Source: Magnaporthiopsis rhizophila (lineage: Eukaryota; Ascomycota; Sordariomycetes; Magnaporthales; Magnaporthaceae). From it: DNA of 64,000 bases. Below the pieces are notes generated by a model. The model was not told where the DNA came from, made no database searches, and worked only from the letters and a program-made list of their open reading frames with translations. This document shows positions 23,063 through 35,278 of the stretch, one piece after another (position 1 is the stretch's first letter; every line of letters starts with the position of its first letter). Position numbers and translations under genes: made by a program. The stretch covers positions 1 to 64,000 of the forward strand of contig PYSS01000126.1 in NCBI GenBank assembly GCA_003049465.1, given 5' to 3'.

Positions 23063-23725
23063 AGAAAGGAGGCGCGCAGGCTTGGATAGGTAACTGTAGA
23101 AAATAGAATGACGCCACAGTCCAAGCTCCCTTGCATGGGCGGGCCGAGCACGTGGAAACACACGTGCAAATCACGTGATATCTAATCTTTTTCCCCATAA
23201 CGAGGGCAGAAGGATCGCAAATCAAGGTGGTGTCAGCCAGTCAATGAGATGGAAATCATCTAACACCGTTTTAACGGCCCCACGATTGCGCGCTTCCCTG
23301 TCCGCTGGTCTACCGTAGGTACCGTGTGGACGTCGATGCCGACGGCCCCAATTGATTGTCTGCAACATAGGTCGTGGCTAATGACATCTTGCAGCCCGCA
23401 CGCTTGGGAGCGTGGATTGTTTCGTTTTCTACCGTCGTAAGTTGCTTCCATTCTGCATACAAGGAGGAGCCTGTCGGACTTTACGCCAGTCAGTTATGGA
23501 AGACCCAGGAATCTGGTACTTGCTGTCGAATGCGACAACGGCGAAAGTCACACATAACGCAAACAAACCACAAGCAACACACCACCACCACCACCACACC
23601 TAGCTACATGCCCATTATATACGCCCACCACAGCAGACACGACCAACAACCACTAACATGGCTTACAGTGCAGTAAACGGCCAGGTAGCCATGAACCGAG
23701 GCTCTCTGGGAGCAGCTGTTACATC
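23063..23725. other. Intergenic, no gene seen; (CAC)n microsatellite
   Basis: Short CAC repeat at about 23579-23598. The promoter and leader of the PHD-finger gene are presumed here. Confidence 0.6.
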
Positions 23726-25647
23726 ATGACCTCGACCCCCGGCGATCCAGCTGGCTTCTTCGGCGACGGCGCACCCACCCCGCCGTCGCCCACACCCGAC
23801 GCTGCGGCCTCGGCTGCCGTCAAGGAATTGACTGAACCAGCACCAAACGCCGGTGCAACCCACACACCAGCTGCGTCCACTCCAACGCCCGCAGCATCAA
23901 TACCGCCGCCCGAGAATGCGAGGACGGATGGACCAGAACAGGCTGCTGCAGACGCCGGTGCTTCCGCAGAGTCTGGCTCTGGACCTAGGCCGAGGGAAGT
24001 AGCAACGCCACAGCCGGGCCATCAAAATGATACGGCAGCAGAAGCCTTGTCGCCGACCCGCCCGGCATATATGCAACAATTTACCCTGACAACCCAGTTG
24101 ATCCTGAACCGGATGCGGGGCGGCGAGGGCGGCGGCCTGAGCTCCGCCCTCGCGTCCGCCGCTGCCAACACCCCCAGAGCCGCCATCCTCTCCCCCACGT
24201 ACGAGGACGTCCGGCGACGCTTGCTCGACGGTATGAGCACTTCTACCATGCAGATGCCGAGCACCGTGGCCACTGCCCCTTTTGCGCCGTCGTCGGCCCC
24301 GTCGGCCGGTGCTGCCCCAGGCGGCCCCGCCACAGCCGCTCCGCAGCGCCCAGCCGGCCTCAGCGCCATCCAGAAGGTCAATGCGGGTATTCCGTCTGGC
24401 ACCAAGGCCCGGGCCAAGACCGCGGCCGACGGGAAGCGTGCGGGCAGGAAGCCGAGAGCGTCCAATGGGGGCGTAGGCAGGGGCGGCGCCCGGGCCGGCC
24501 AGAAGCGCAAGCGCACGGCCAAGAGCGAGGGCGCCGGGTTCGACGACAGCAGCTCCCTGTCGGACCTGTCGGGCCTTTCAGACGCAGAGGGCTCGGGCGC
24601 TGCAGGGACGACGGCAGCAGCGGCAGCGGCGGCGGCCGGAACCGCGTCTGCGTCGGCATCGGCCAGCAGCACGCCGCTGACGACGACAAAATCGGGCCGG
24701 CAGGTGCAGAGACCTGAGACGTACAACCCGGTCGCCATGGAGCTGGCGTCCGGGTCTGGCCACAAGAGGCGGCGGGACACGCACCACGGCGGCGCCGGCG
24801 GCAAGGGACACCGGACGGCCGAGCAGGCGCTGTGCCGGCTGTGCTCGCGCCTGGCCTTCACCAAGACCAACCAAATGGTATTTTGCGACGGCTGCAACGA
24901 CGCGTGGCACCAGAACTGCCACGAGCCGCGCATAGACGACTCGTTCGTCAACGACGCCAAGAAGCAGTGGCACTGCTCCGCCTGCACGGCCAAGCAGGAC
25001 CGGCGCGAGGCGGCCCAGCAGGCGAAAAGGGTCAAAATCGTCCCTGTCGAGCCCGCAAAATCAAAAGTCAGCTGGGCCGGGCGGACACCAGGACAGGTAA
25101 GCCAGCAGGTCGACGGGAAGCTATCTCCTCCTTTACATTTTGCAACCTGGGCGTTTACATGGTGCCTGTGCCGTTTGCTGATTACCTGGCTCCTGACATA
25201 TAGATACGCGCCTACCTCTCTGCCCTGCCGCACACCGAGCTCGTCGAGATGGTCATGCGCTGCACGAGCCTCTACCCACACTTGGCAATATTCCCGCCGG
25301 ACGAAGACGGTACGGCCCCAAAGACGCCCCTCGCCAATTCCAACGGCAACGCTGCCAACACCCCCGGGCCAGCAGCAGCAGCAGTAGCAACCCCGACGCC
25401 AGCGCCCGCCGCCCGCCAACTGCTGGCCCTCAACGACGGCACCTGGGAGGACCCCGCCGGTATCCTGGAGGCGTGGAAGCGCCCGAGGCCTGGGGCCGGC
25501 CCGCCGACGGCGCTGGCCGCGAGGCTGCAGGTCTTGGAGGCCGGGCCGGGCGCCCACCTCGAGGATCCGGACGACTTTGAGTCGTTTAGCCACACGCTGT
25601 ACGACGGCCGAGGCCACAAGCTGGAGGAGAATGGCATCCGCGTTTGA
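23726..25647 (+). CDS. PHD-finger nuclear protein
   Basis: Model join(23726..25096,25204..25647), 604 aa, with one 107-bp intron (GTAAGC to ATAG, phase 0). Residues 1-365 are low-complexity, rich in Ala, Pro, Ser and Thr. They include basic stretches (AGQKRKRTAKS, GHKRRRD) that look like nuclear localisation signals, and an acidic Ser-rich patch. A PHD zinc finger occupies about residues 370-420, with pairs CRLC, FCDGCNDAWH, the following NCH and the final CSAC. PHD fingers read histone H3 tails. After the intron a conserved-looking helical segment (AYLSALPHTELVEMVMRCTS) is followed by a polar tail ending ENGIRV. The likely role is in chromatin or transcription; no specific complex can be named. 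A very long frame on the opposite strand is a GC-driven shadow. Confidence 0.85.
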
Positions 25648-26990
25648 ACACGCGGTGGATTGCATTGTATCTACCCGGGAGTAATACACGGCGCCCATCT
25701 CGTTGATTTGGAGGGGTTTCTTGATTCGCCTCATCCACGAGGTATCACATATTACTCGATGGATGGGAGTGACGGGAGAAAGGATTGCATGTGATTACTC
25801 CAGATCATCATCGCCCCATGAAACCCGCAGAATTGACATACAACTAAGGAAAAAAATAGCTAGCACCAGATTGCTCAGATCCAGCCCACGTCCGGGTAGC
25901 AACTAGCAGCCGCCCAGACAAGAGAGTGCACAAGTTACCCCGTGCGGTGCATCATATATCATATCTGCTACACATGTGTGACTACCCCGGCCACGGGACC
26001 CGGAGTGTGTGGGTGAACGGCACCTCGTGGTGGTTGCTTTTGGGGGCATTTGATGCGGGGCTTTCAAGTAAAAAGTGCAACATTAAGGCGACACGAGAGT
26101 GACGAGCGTCGCACAAACACTTTGTCACTTGCAAGTTTTTTTTTATGGTTCTTGTATTACCCCAACAGCCTCGCCCATGTGAATGGTACCTCCGCTTTGT
26201 CCTGTCCTTGCTTGGATAACCCTAATTTGCCCAGCTCCCCTCCCCTCCCTCCTCGCCTCGCACAGCTAACCCGGCCCAGCAACCGAGATGTCGTCACCAG
26301 GACCACACAAGCTCGTATCGCTCGCAATTTATTGGGGCTATCCGGGCTCTTTCCTTCGGGCCTAGATGCAGCTGCAGGAATGGATCGAGGCGGGTTGGGC
26401 CTGTTGGCGCGCCAAAAAAAAAAAAAGCTGCACGTTTGCGGGGGCCTGGGCCTTTTTGCTCGGCACCACTCGCCCGTATCCAACCACCACCACCACCACC
26501 ACCATTCCAGCCTGATACTACCGTAGCCTCAGCCGCAAGGGGATGAAATAGGGATGCACTGCTGATTGAGGGCGCGGGGGTGCTCGTGCCTCACCACTTT
26601 TTGCCTCGTGATACTATTGACTGCAGGGAGGGAGGAAGGGACAGGAGGGATGGGACACTGTCAGAAGCTACAACCTATACATGGAAAGAGAGACGGAGGG
26701 ATGGACGCGCCCCTTGGGTTGTTTAGAATGCGCCCCCACGTCACTTAGGTCGTATGTGACGGACACACTTTGTGTGAAGAGCATACTTTCACACTTCTCG
26801 TGTCTACCTACTGGCATGCAAGCCTTTTTTGCTTTTAGGTGATCCGCGTCTCTCTCTGTTTTCTCCCTACCTACTCTCATTCCGGAAATCTCGTGGCCTT
26901 TTTATATTATCCAGGCATCACATTCTAGTTCCGCTCGGTCACATTTCCCCGAAAAAAAAAAAAAAAAAGAACCAGAAAAATACTGCTGCC
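25648..26990. other. Intergenic, no gene seen; CT-rich tract and A-runs
   Basis: Contains a CT-rich stretch at about 26232-26265, an A13 run near 26416, a (CAC)n run near 26483-26503, CCTACCTA-type motifs at about 26804-26876 and an A17 run just upstream of the next ATG. Probable promoter and leader of the SDR gene. Confidence 0.6.
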
Positions 26991-28111
26991 ATGGGTACCC
27001 ACACTCTCGGGGTGGTGCTCGTCACCAACTCAACCTCTGGCCTCGGCAGGACAATTGCTGAGCACTTGGGACAGGCCGGGGTACGTACGTTGTATTGCTT
27101 TGCTCCGCACAGAAATGAAGAAGGCCCCTGCCAGGCAGGCGGGCAGTAGATACGTCCCTGGCTTGACTTTTCGATCTAATACCCGAATCGTCTACCAACT
27201 TTTATTCATGTTATCCACCCAAGCCGCACACGACACTCATGTATGTATGTGCATAGCTGACCTTCTCCCCCACGGTCAGTGGAGCGTCATAGTCAGCGGA
27301 AGGGACCGCGAGGCCGGCGAGGAGGTGGCGCGCGCCATCGCGTCGGCGCCGCGCGGCTCGTGCGCCAGCGTCTTCGTCGAGGGCTCCCTGGACGACACCA
27401 GGTCTGTCCGGGCGCTGCACGAAAAGGCCGCCGCCGCCGCGTGGGGCCGCCGCGTCGACGCTGCCGTCAACGTGCCGCTCGACATGAGCGCCGAGGACCG
27501 GGATGTCAAGCTGGCGGACCTGGACCCTGCCGTGTTCGGCCGGGCCATGTCCGGCTGTGTGTTTTCGACCTTTGCCAGCATGCAGGCCCAGGTAGGCCCG
27601 TCTTTTTTTTTTTTCTTGAGTGCCCCAATCACATGGAGGAGGAGCTTACAACGTCTCGATCCAGATCCGGCACATGCTTTCTCTTGGCCAAGGCCGCATC
27701 GTCAACGTCGCCTCGGCCAGCCCACCAAACATCCTCGACGAGGGCGGTGCAGATGCATCGTCACGATACGCAGTGAGCAAACCTTCCCTTGCGTGAGTAT
27801 TGGGTCCATGTCAAAAGTAGGTAGCTGATGGGTGATGTGATTCGTAGGTCGTCGGCATGACCAAGGTGGCTTCTCTCCAATACATCTCCGACGGCATCCT
27901 CATCAACGCCGTCGTGCCGGCCTGTCTGAGCCAGCGCTTCATGCAGGAGGCTCTGGCGCCCGGCTGGCTCGGGGCGGGGACGGCGTTCAGCAACGGCAAG
28001 CCCCCGGCGACGAGACAGGCTGGGGAGACGGACTTTGCCCGCTCCGTTACATATCTGCTCGGATGCCAGAATGCGTTTGGGCAGATTGTCACTGTAGATG
28101 GGGGTCAATAA
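26991..28111 (+). CDS. Degenerate short-chain dehydrogenase/reductase
   Basis: Model join(26991..27080,27280..27591,27665..27772,27848..28111), 257 aa, a normal SDR length. The nucleotide-binding turn reads VTNSTSGLGRTIA, with Asn where classical SDRs have Gly. The usual Asn-Asn-Ala-Gly motif after strand 4 is replaced by VNVPLDM. The catalytic Ser region is IVNVASASPPN, and the C-terminal half (MTKVASLQYISDGILINAV and GQIVTVDGG) is typical. The Tyr-x-x-x-Lys motif is problematic. The exon reads TAC-GCA, then donor GTGAGC at 27773, and splicing there loses the Lys. Reading through gives YAVSK, but the next donor (27793) then breaks the frame. So either the enzyme has lost its catalytic Lys, the splice is unusual, or there is a base error. 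It may be catalytically dead. Substrate unknown. Confidence 0.65.
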
Positions 28112-28480
28112 GTTGGGGCTTGGGTATATCGTATTTCTCGATTTTGAATAATATCTAGGAATCACTCGGTAATGAAGAACGAGTCGTTGTGATGCCAGCG
28201 ATTGTTGTGTTGTTAGGCAACTCTTCTGCGCTGGGGCAAGTGAAGCGGCGGCTCTGTCAGATGAAGGGACCCATAATTTTAGCAATGGTCCAAGCTCAAT
28301 CTCTCCGCTTGGCTGGTCGCGGCGGAGCTGGGTCCTTTGTCGGAGTCGCGATTCCAATGAGATTTGTTCTGCTCCAACACCGACAGCCTCATTTCCTACC
28401 CCGACGCAGCGGACTCGCCGACCTCGATCCCCTCCCCAACGCTCGACCGAGGGCGTCCCCCCGGACACAAGACCGCCACA
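28112..28480. other. Short intergenic region
   Basis: 3' end of the SDR gene and promoter of the SF3A2 gene. Nothing specific seen. Confidence 0.55.
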
Positions 28481-29245
28481 ATGGACTACCAAAACCGGGC
28501 AGGCTCCAAATTCGGCGGCGGCGGCGTCGCCTCGCAGAGCGCAACCAACGCAGACCGGCGCGAGCGACTGCGCAAGCTGGCCCTCGAGCACATCGACCTG
28601 GACAAGGACCCGTACATCTTCAAAAACCACCTGGGGTCCTTCGAGTGCCGCCTCTGCCTGACGGTGCACCAGAACGACGGCTCGTACCTGGCCCACACCC
28701 AGGGCCGCAAGCACCAGACCAACCTCGCCCGCCGCGCGGCCCAGGAGAAGCGCGACGTGCGCAAGGACATCGACCCGCAGACCGGCCTGCCCGTCGGCGT
28801 CGTCGGCGCCGGCTTCGGCGCTCTGGGTCTGGGCGGCAAAACCGCCGCCCGCAACGCCATCAAGATCGGCCGGCCGGGCTACAAGATCACAAAGGTGCGC
28901 GATCCCGTCACGCGCGCCGACGGCCTCATTTTCCAGCTGCAGCTGCCCGAGATAGGGCGCGGCGGCGGCAGCGACGCGGCCAACAACGCACCAAAGTGGC
29001 AGGTCGTCAGCGCCTTCTCGCAGCGCGTCGAGGAGCCAGACCGCAACTTCCAGTACCTGCTCGTCGCCGCCGAGCCGTACGAGACGTGCGGCTTCAAGAT
29101 CCCCGCCCGCGAGCTCGACAGGCGCGAGGGCAGGACGTTTGAATACTGGGACCCGGACGCAAAGGAGTACTGGATCCAGGTCATGTTCATGACGGAGCGC
29201 GAGGAGCGCTTTAATGCCGCCCCGGGCTTAGTTGGTCGGAGGTGA
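28481..29245 (+). CDS. Splicing factor 3A subunit 2 (SF3a66/Prp11)
   Basis: Single-exon gene, 254 aa, beginning at the first ATG of the frame (MDYQNRAGSKFGGGGVASQS), which is the conserved SF3A2 N-terminus. A matrin-type C2H2 zinc finger follows, with Cys56, Cys59, His72 and His78 (FECRLCLTVHQ, AHTQGRKHQ). The conserved C-terminal domain includes GRPGYKITKVRDP and ends near EYWIQVMFM. SF3A2 is part of the U2 snRNP SF3a complex, which contacts the branch-site region during prespliceosome assembly. Animal homologues carry a long Pro-rich tail that is absent here, as is usual in fungi. Confidence 0.95.
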   Translation: MDYQNRAGSKFGGGGVASQSATNADRRERLRKLALEHIDLDKDPYIFKNHLGSFECRLCLTVHQNDGSYLAHTQGRKHQTNLARRAAQEKRDVRKDIDPQTGLPVGVVGAGFGALGLGGKTAARNAIKIGRPGYKITKVRDPVTRADGLIFQLQLPEIGRGGGSDAANNAPKWQVVSAFSQRVEEPDRNFQYLLVAAEPYETCGFKIPARELDRREGRTFEYWDPDAKEYWIQVMFMTEREERFNAAPGLVGRR

Positions 29246-29942
29246 CGGGGCATGTTGGTTGCATCAAAATAGAGACAGCCGAAAAAGAGACAGGAGCTGA
29301 GGGCAGTCTTTGGTGAGAAAAAGAATATCGCCACCGAGGGAGGACGTGCTCTCGTCGAGCAACAGAGATGCTGGGACAACCAGGTTGCCCACCGTCCAAT
29401 ATACGGCCCCGACTCGCCTTCCGGATCACGCGGCTGTTGATCCTCGTTTGAGAATGCCTGGCCGGAACCATGCGGCAAGAGAGATAAGATATATATCCCG
29501 GGTCATCACGGATGCTCCACAAAGAGGATCAAACGGGACTCACTCGCCTATGGGCTCGGACTGGTGTGAGAAGCAAAAAGTCCGCATCGAGAACTTGAAG
29601 AAACGATAATTAGATCAATGATACCACCAGGCCACATATCAGATCCCCATCTTTCTCATCAATCTAATTGTGCACAGAAAAATAAAGCTGCTCATGAACC
29701 AGACGCACCAGACGTCACGATAGAATCAAATACTCTATTCCAAAGCGAATCCTGCCACATTGCCACAAATGCGGGAAGCGGCCGACTCAAAGCCTGTTCG
29801 GCGGCAGAAACAAGACTGTGGCGCTGCGCATTCTTGATGATTTGTTCTCGTGCTTCTAGATTGAGCATCCCTCCCCTCCAGCTACAAACAGCCAGAACAT
29901 TCCCTTCCGGGAACGGCCCCTGTTCAGCCCCGCGTGGCACAC
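29246..29942. other. Convergent intergenic region, no gene seen
   Basis: Lies between the 3' ends of the SF3A2 gene (+) and the COT-1 gene (-), and presumably holds both 3' UTRs. No supported coding sequence. Confidence 0.6.
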
Positions 29943-32132
29943 TCATCGGAAGTTGTTATCGAACCGCTTGAAGGTGTAGCCGATGAATGGCAGGCTCATC
30001 TCGGGCGTCTCCTCCTGGCCCCGGGCCTGAGCCTGCATCTGCTGCGCGCGGAGGACGGTGGCGTTGTCCGTCTGGTCGATCTCGTCGGTCGGGAAGTAGG
30101 TCGTATCGATGTTGGACGTCAGACGCGGCTCGAACGGCGCCCGGATGCGCCGCAGCGTGTCGAACTCGACGCCCCGGAAGAAGGCGTGGCTCTTGATTTC
30201 GTGCGCACCGCCTCGTCCCAGCCGGTTCTCCGTGTTGCATACCATACTGCAGCATACTTGTCAGCACTTGCGCAGCCTCGACAAGAAAATCATAGCCGAT
30301 GCCGACGGCAGCTCTAGTTCTCACCTCCGGATCAGATTCTCAGCCTCGACACCCAGTTGGATGTCGTCCGGGAAGTACAGGCTCTGCCTCCAGTTGACGA
30401 TCTTCCTGTACGTATCATGGCTGTCCTCGGCGCAGAATGGCGGCCAGCCGACCAGGCATTCGAACATGATGGTGCCCAGAGACCACCAATCGCAGTCGAA
30501 GCTGTAACCGTGTCCTGTGAAGATCTCGGGGGCGATATAATCAGGGGTGCCGACGGTGGAGTACGCCATCAACCGCCGCGACCGCCTCCAGTCGTTGATC
30601 TGAGCTCGGTTAGAAACAGTCAGGTTGATCTGGTCGATGGCTATCGAGTTCCGATCGCCACGGGAGCGGTTGGATTTGCCCTGCAGCAGCTGTTGGTAGT
30701 AGTTGTTGTCATGGAGCTTGTGGAAGCCTGTCGACAGCCCAAAGTCGGTCAGCTTGACGTGCCCGCCCCTATCGAGAAGGATGTTGTCCGGCTTGATATC
30801 ACTATGCCAATGTTAATACGTAGTTAGCCAGCCTCCTCGAGACCCGTCGCCCAGAACGCAAGGCCTGCAAAACTTACCGATGGATAAAGCCCAGCTTGTG
30901 GACAGCCTCGATTGCCAAGACGATTTCGGCAATATAGAAGCGAGTAATGTCCTCGGAAAAGATCTCGTACTTGATCAGCATCGTCATGAGATCACCGCCA
31001 GGCAAGAACTCCATCAGCATGTAGAGGAAGTTGGCGTCCTGGAAGGTGGTGTAGAGCTTGACGACCCAGGGGCTGTCTGATTCGGCCAGGATATCGCGCT
31101 CGGCACGCACGTGGGCGAGCTGGTCCTTCTTGAACATTTCCGTCTTGATCAGCGACTTCATGGCATAGACCCGGTTGTCGGCCCGCTTCTGCACCAGCTT
31201 GACCTCGCCGAAGGCGCCTTTGCCGATGATCTTGATGGTGTTGTAGTTCTCGGGCTTGTCCTTGGTGCGGAGGAATCGGAGGTACGAGCCTTCCTTGCGG
31301 CCACCGGTCGACCAGATCTGCTCTTTCCTAGACTGCGACTGGTTCGGCTCGGAAAGCTTGGCCTCCATCTCACTCTGTCTGCAGCACGGAAGAACGAAGG
31401 GCGGGTTAGCGAAGGCGTCGAGGTAGAGCAGGCGCACGCGTGCGGCATTTCTTGGCTCGCCATGGGTGGTGGCAGGGGATTGGTTGTGGTTGTGAGGCTG
31501 CAGCACCTTTGATTCCGCTCTCTGGCGCGGCGAACGCTATCCTTGAAGAAGTCGGCCGCAAGCTGGGCACACTTCTTCTGGTTGTTGTGGGCGTTCGGGC
31601 CATACTTGTCCGGGTTGCGCTCCGGCGCCTGTTGGAACTCCATGGGCGGGTGCGAGCCAGAGCCTGGCATGGGCGCGTTCATGTAGCTGGGGTACGGTTG
31701 GGGCTGGCCCGGTGCGCCGGCAGTGCGAGGCCGCTGGGCGGGAGAAGGGCCGCGGGATGAATAGGGCGTGCGCAGGTTCTGCTGGGAGAACTGGTGGGCC
31801 AGGCCGGTATTGGGGTCGTTGGTGCCTGGGGTGCCAGAGCGGCCTTGATATTCGGAGCCGGACTGCTGGCCCTGCGGGGGCTGGGCGGGATACTGCGATG
31901 GATACTGGTTCTGCGAGAAGTATCCCGAGGGTGCGTAGCCGGTCGAGTAGGGCTGGCCCTGCTGGCCTGCCGGTGCACCGCCCTGGCTCTGACTCGACGA
32001 GATGTGCGACTGACCCGAGGCAGGGAAGACGGGTTGGGGGAACGTGGAGGGTGTGGTGGGATAGGCGCCACGGTCGTTGGACGGGCCTGTGTTGGCAAAA
32101 TTGAGGTACAGGCGATTGCCCTGGTTATCCAT
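29943..32132 (-). CDS. cot-1: NDR/LATS-family AGC kinase COT-1
   Basis: Model complement(join(29943..30246,30325..30801,30878..31378,31507..32132)), 635 aa, with three in-frame introns. COT-1 (Orb6/Cbk1) controls hyphal tip extension, branching and cell-wall integrity with its MOB2 partner. The N-terminal 170 residues are Gln/Ser/Pro-rich, with the conserved [11 protein letters not shown] and [11 protein letters not shown] blocks. The MOB-binding region holds [18 protein letters not shown]. The kinase domain starts near residue 254. It has a Gly loop GKGAFG (261-266), the AMKSLIK lysine, HRDIKPDN (catalytic Asp377), DFG at 395-397, the NDR-specific insert before the activation segment ([14 protein letters not shown]) and [12 protein letters not shown]. 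The C-terminal hydrophobic motif with its Thr is in [11 protein letters not shown]. All key residues are present. It diverges from TIM54 across a 1.75-kb shared upstream region. Confidence 0.96.
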
Positions 32133-33884
32133 AACGTCGAGTCGTGGGGGCCGAGTCGGGCTCCAAGGTTCCTGGAAAGGGGGTTCGATGGGCTTTGGCT
32201 GTGCTTGCGGCCCAGGTCAAAGTCGCAACTAACCCCGCTCGCTGTTGAAGAGGACGGTGCTTGCCGTCGAGACAGGAAGAACAAACAATTAGGACAGAAC
32301 AGAGAGAGAACGAGAAGAAAAGAAACGTGCGGGGACACGGGGAATCGACGGCTCGGTGGAGTAGTGATTGGCGAGGGCGGCCGTCCTGTCGACGAGCAGA
32401 CTGACTGGCCGGGGCGCGTAGTAGAGGGGCAAAGGGTTGGGATGGCGGGTGTTGTTGTCGGTCAGGCTGTTTTGTGGTCGTGATTGGCTTGTGGGGAGGG
32501 GTGGGATTGTTGGCAAGTAGCTGGTCAGGGAGGGAGGGGAGAGACTAATAGGCTGGGACTCAGCTCCCGCCAGAGCTGATAGCAGCTGCCGCCTGGATAG
32601 CTCAACACACAATTTGCAAGTCTGTGCAGCAAATGCTGAAGAAACGCGACGGACGAGTGCACTGGTGAGTTTGGGTGAAGCAATAACACGAGGGCAAATG
32701 GGGAAAAAAGATAAAAAGCCCCTTTTCTACGAGCAAGCGAGCGGCAGTTGGCGACAAGGGGCGGGCAGTCGGTCTGGCAGTCTCTGGGCTGGTTCAGGGC
32801 CTCCACCAGCTGCGGTGAGCGAGGCAGTGAAGCATGGACGGCACGGGTCTCCGCGATGGGACCAAATCCAGCTGGGCTCCCTGTCCGCCTTCCAGACCCA
32901 TCCTGGCCCGCCGCTCCCAAGCGAATTTGCTGGCGATCGACAGAAGACGAATATAAAACCGCATTCACTTCATCCACCAAGCAGGGCTGCGCGCTTGTGT
33001 TATGTGGCACCACATGAAATCGAGATGACCAAGGACGAAGCCCGCGGGTTCTTGGTCTTGATTACCACCCTTTTACTGATCGACACCAATGCCACGGAAC
33101 GATTTCTCTTCCACTGCCAGTCGGAAGCAGTGCAACCCACAGAGCCGCTTTCACCACATCACAGGCGCCGGGTGCTACCGAGCGAGATTCCGTGCTCGGC
33201 GCTGCTGCGACCTTCCCTGCAGTGTACCAAGCTTCATTGCCCCAATCTCCTGTTGCCGCCGCAACCTCTAATAGAATCGCCCTTCATCGAGGGCCTGCTG
33301 TGCCTGCCTGCATCATGAGGACTGCCAAGTTCAGCCGTCAATGGTACAACGCTGCGTGCAGCTCGAGGAGGTCATTTTTGTCTTTTTGAGCTTGTTGTTA
33401 GCAGGCCCCGTCTCCCGTCACGTCAAATGGGCATGGGCTGCTGCCCCACTGGAACGATTCCGCATGGCACGCCCTGCACTACATGGACTGCACAACCAGG
33501 TTGGTTGAAAAAAATGATATATAAAATGAAAAGTATATCAGAAGAAGGAAAGGCCGCATGAATCAAGAATCAGAAAAAAGACATAGGAACAAGGAAAGGC
33601 GAATGTGTTTGCATTCCAAGAAGCTTTAGCTGGGACGGGAGCATCCATGGACCCGCCATCCCCGCGGGTCCCGTCCCACATGTCTTATCGCAGGGTTTAT
33701 CGGTCCTCGATCATCTGCATGCGAAGCCAGTAAATTTTGTCAAGACCTCACAGTCACCACGTCGACCATGGCTCCTGGGAACCGACTGTGATCGACTTCG
33801 ATGCTCGGTCGCAGTACCGGCCCCTCTAATTATAATTGGTTTCTCTAATTGTATGTTCGTCCGTCTGGACACCACAAACACACA
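32133..33884. other. Divergent upstream region of cot-1 and tim54
   Basis: 1.75 kb between two head-to-head genes, long for this window. No credible gene; the frames present are short and lack homology I recognise. It probably carries both promoters and a long cot-1 leader. Confidence 0.6.
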
Positions 33885-35278
33885 ATGGCGACCAGTCAGA
33901 AGCCCTCCGAGGTTCGTCTTCCCCTCACCTGCTCCCATACCGAGTTTGCGCCCGCTTCACAAGCCATCCTGAACCAGAGGTTATTTGGTATATCTCCCTC
34001 GCGCATGCTAAACGCCAACCCGCTTCGCCACAGGGAAACCGGGCGCTCCGCATGATGGGCCTGCCCGCACTGCCCAAGAGGCCCCCCTCGCGCAACTGGC
34101 TCATCTTCTGGGCTGTGGCCACCACGACGAGCGCCGCCATCATCTACGACCGCCGCGAGAAGCGCCGCGCAACAGCCCGCTGGGCCCACGCCGTCTCCCA
34201 CCTGGCAAAAGAGCCCCTCGCGAGGCCCACCGACATGCCGCGCCGCCTGACCATCTACCTCGAGTCCCCTCCCGGCGATGGCTTCCGCGTCGCCCAGGAC
34301 CACTTCCTCGAGTACATCAAGCCCATCCTCGCCGCCAGCGGCCTCGACTGGGACTTCGTCCAGGGCCGTCAGCAGGGCGACGTCCGCGCCGTCGTCGCCG
34401 AGCGCGTCCGCCGTGCCAGAAGGGCCGTCGAGGCCGACCTCAGCGGCTCCGCCCCTCCCGAGCCCGAGGTGCCCACGGTCGAGGATCTTATCGAGGCGAA
34501 CCGCAAGCGGAACAACGTCCGCGAGTTCGACGGACCGAGGGGCGACATCGTCATCGGCAGGCATACCTGGAAGGAGTATATCCGCGGTCTGCACGAGGGG
34601 TGGTTAGGCCCCCTGACCCCGCCACCAGAACCGCCAAAGATCGAAACGGCCAGCCAGGAGGACGGGGAGGCCGGTGAGAAGAAAGAGGAGGAGAAGAAGC
34701 CATCCCGCCCACCGCAACCCCGGCCGCACAACACCCCGGATCAGTACCCATCGTCGCCTCTCCCGATGCTCATCCCGGGCGAGCTGACCCCCGCGGCGCC
34801 TATCCGATTCCCCCACCTATTGGGCTTTCTTAATACACCGACACGCATGCGCCGCTTCTTTGGCCGCCGGTACCTGGCCGACGAGATCGGCCGCGAGGTG
34901 GCCGCGGTCTGCCTGCTCACCTATCGCGACTTCTCGGACGACGAGCTCCGGGACGCGCTGGCGTTCGAGGAGCGCGACTGGGTGAAGAAGGTCTGGAAAG
35001 AAGACGACAAGAAGGAAGACGACGGGGCCTCGCCGGAGCCGCCGCGTGAGCGCATCTGGCCATCGGAGATCGTCCTAGACCCGCGCATCTCCAGCCGCAT
35101 GAGGAGGTTCGAGCTGCGGCCTGACGACGAAGCCAGGGCCCGACAGATCGTTGTGCCCGAGGAGGAGATCGAGGGTTGGACCAAAGGCCACCTCCGGCAA
35201 TTTTGGCGCTGGGCCGTGCGGACATATCGAGGTCCACAGTCCAACGTGCCCAATGTCGGACACATTGACGACGAATAA
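33885..35278 (+). CDS. tim54: Mitochondrial inner-membrane import subunit TIM54
   Basis: Model join(33885..33911,34034..35278), 423 aa. A nine-codon first exon (MATSQKPSE) is joined across a 122-bp intron with donor GTTCGT and acceptor CACAG. TIM54 is a subunit of the TIM22 complex, which inserts carrier proteins into the inner membrane. The conserved N-terminus GNRALRMMGLPALP leads to the single TM segment (about residues 30-47, NWLIFWAVATTTSAAIIYD). YDRREKRRATARW follows, then the intermembrane-space domain with PRRLTIYLESPPGDG and WKEYIRGLHEGWLGPL. A charged Lys/Glu/Pro linker and a C-terminal segment with RRFFGRRYLADEIGREVAA complete the family pattern. The donor is not the common GTRAGT, but the tiny first exon is typical for this gene and keeps frame. 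Confidence 0.92.

Noticed and set aside
23579..23598. Short direct repeats considered as a CRISPR-like array, also the 12-bp repeats at 18.3-18.5 kb
   Set aside because: They are simple triplet or coding minisatellite repeats without unique spacers, in a fungal genome.
24022..25734. 570-codon open frame on the minus strand opposite the PHD-finger gene
   Set aside because: GC-rich shadow of the real gene. It has no recognisable domain, while the plus strand has a clear PHD finger and a good intron.
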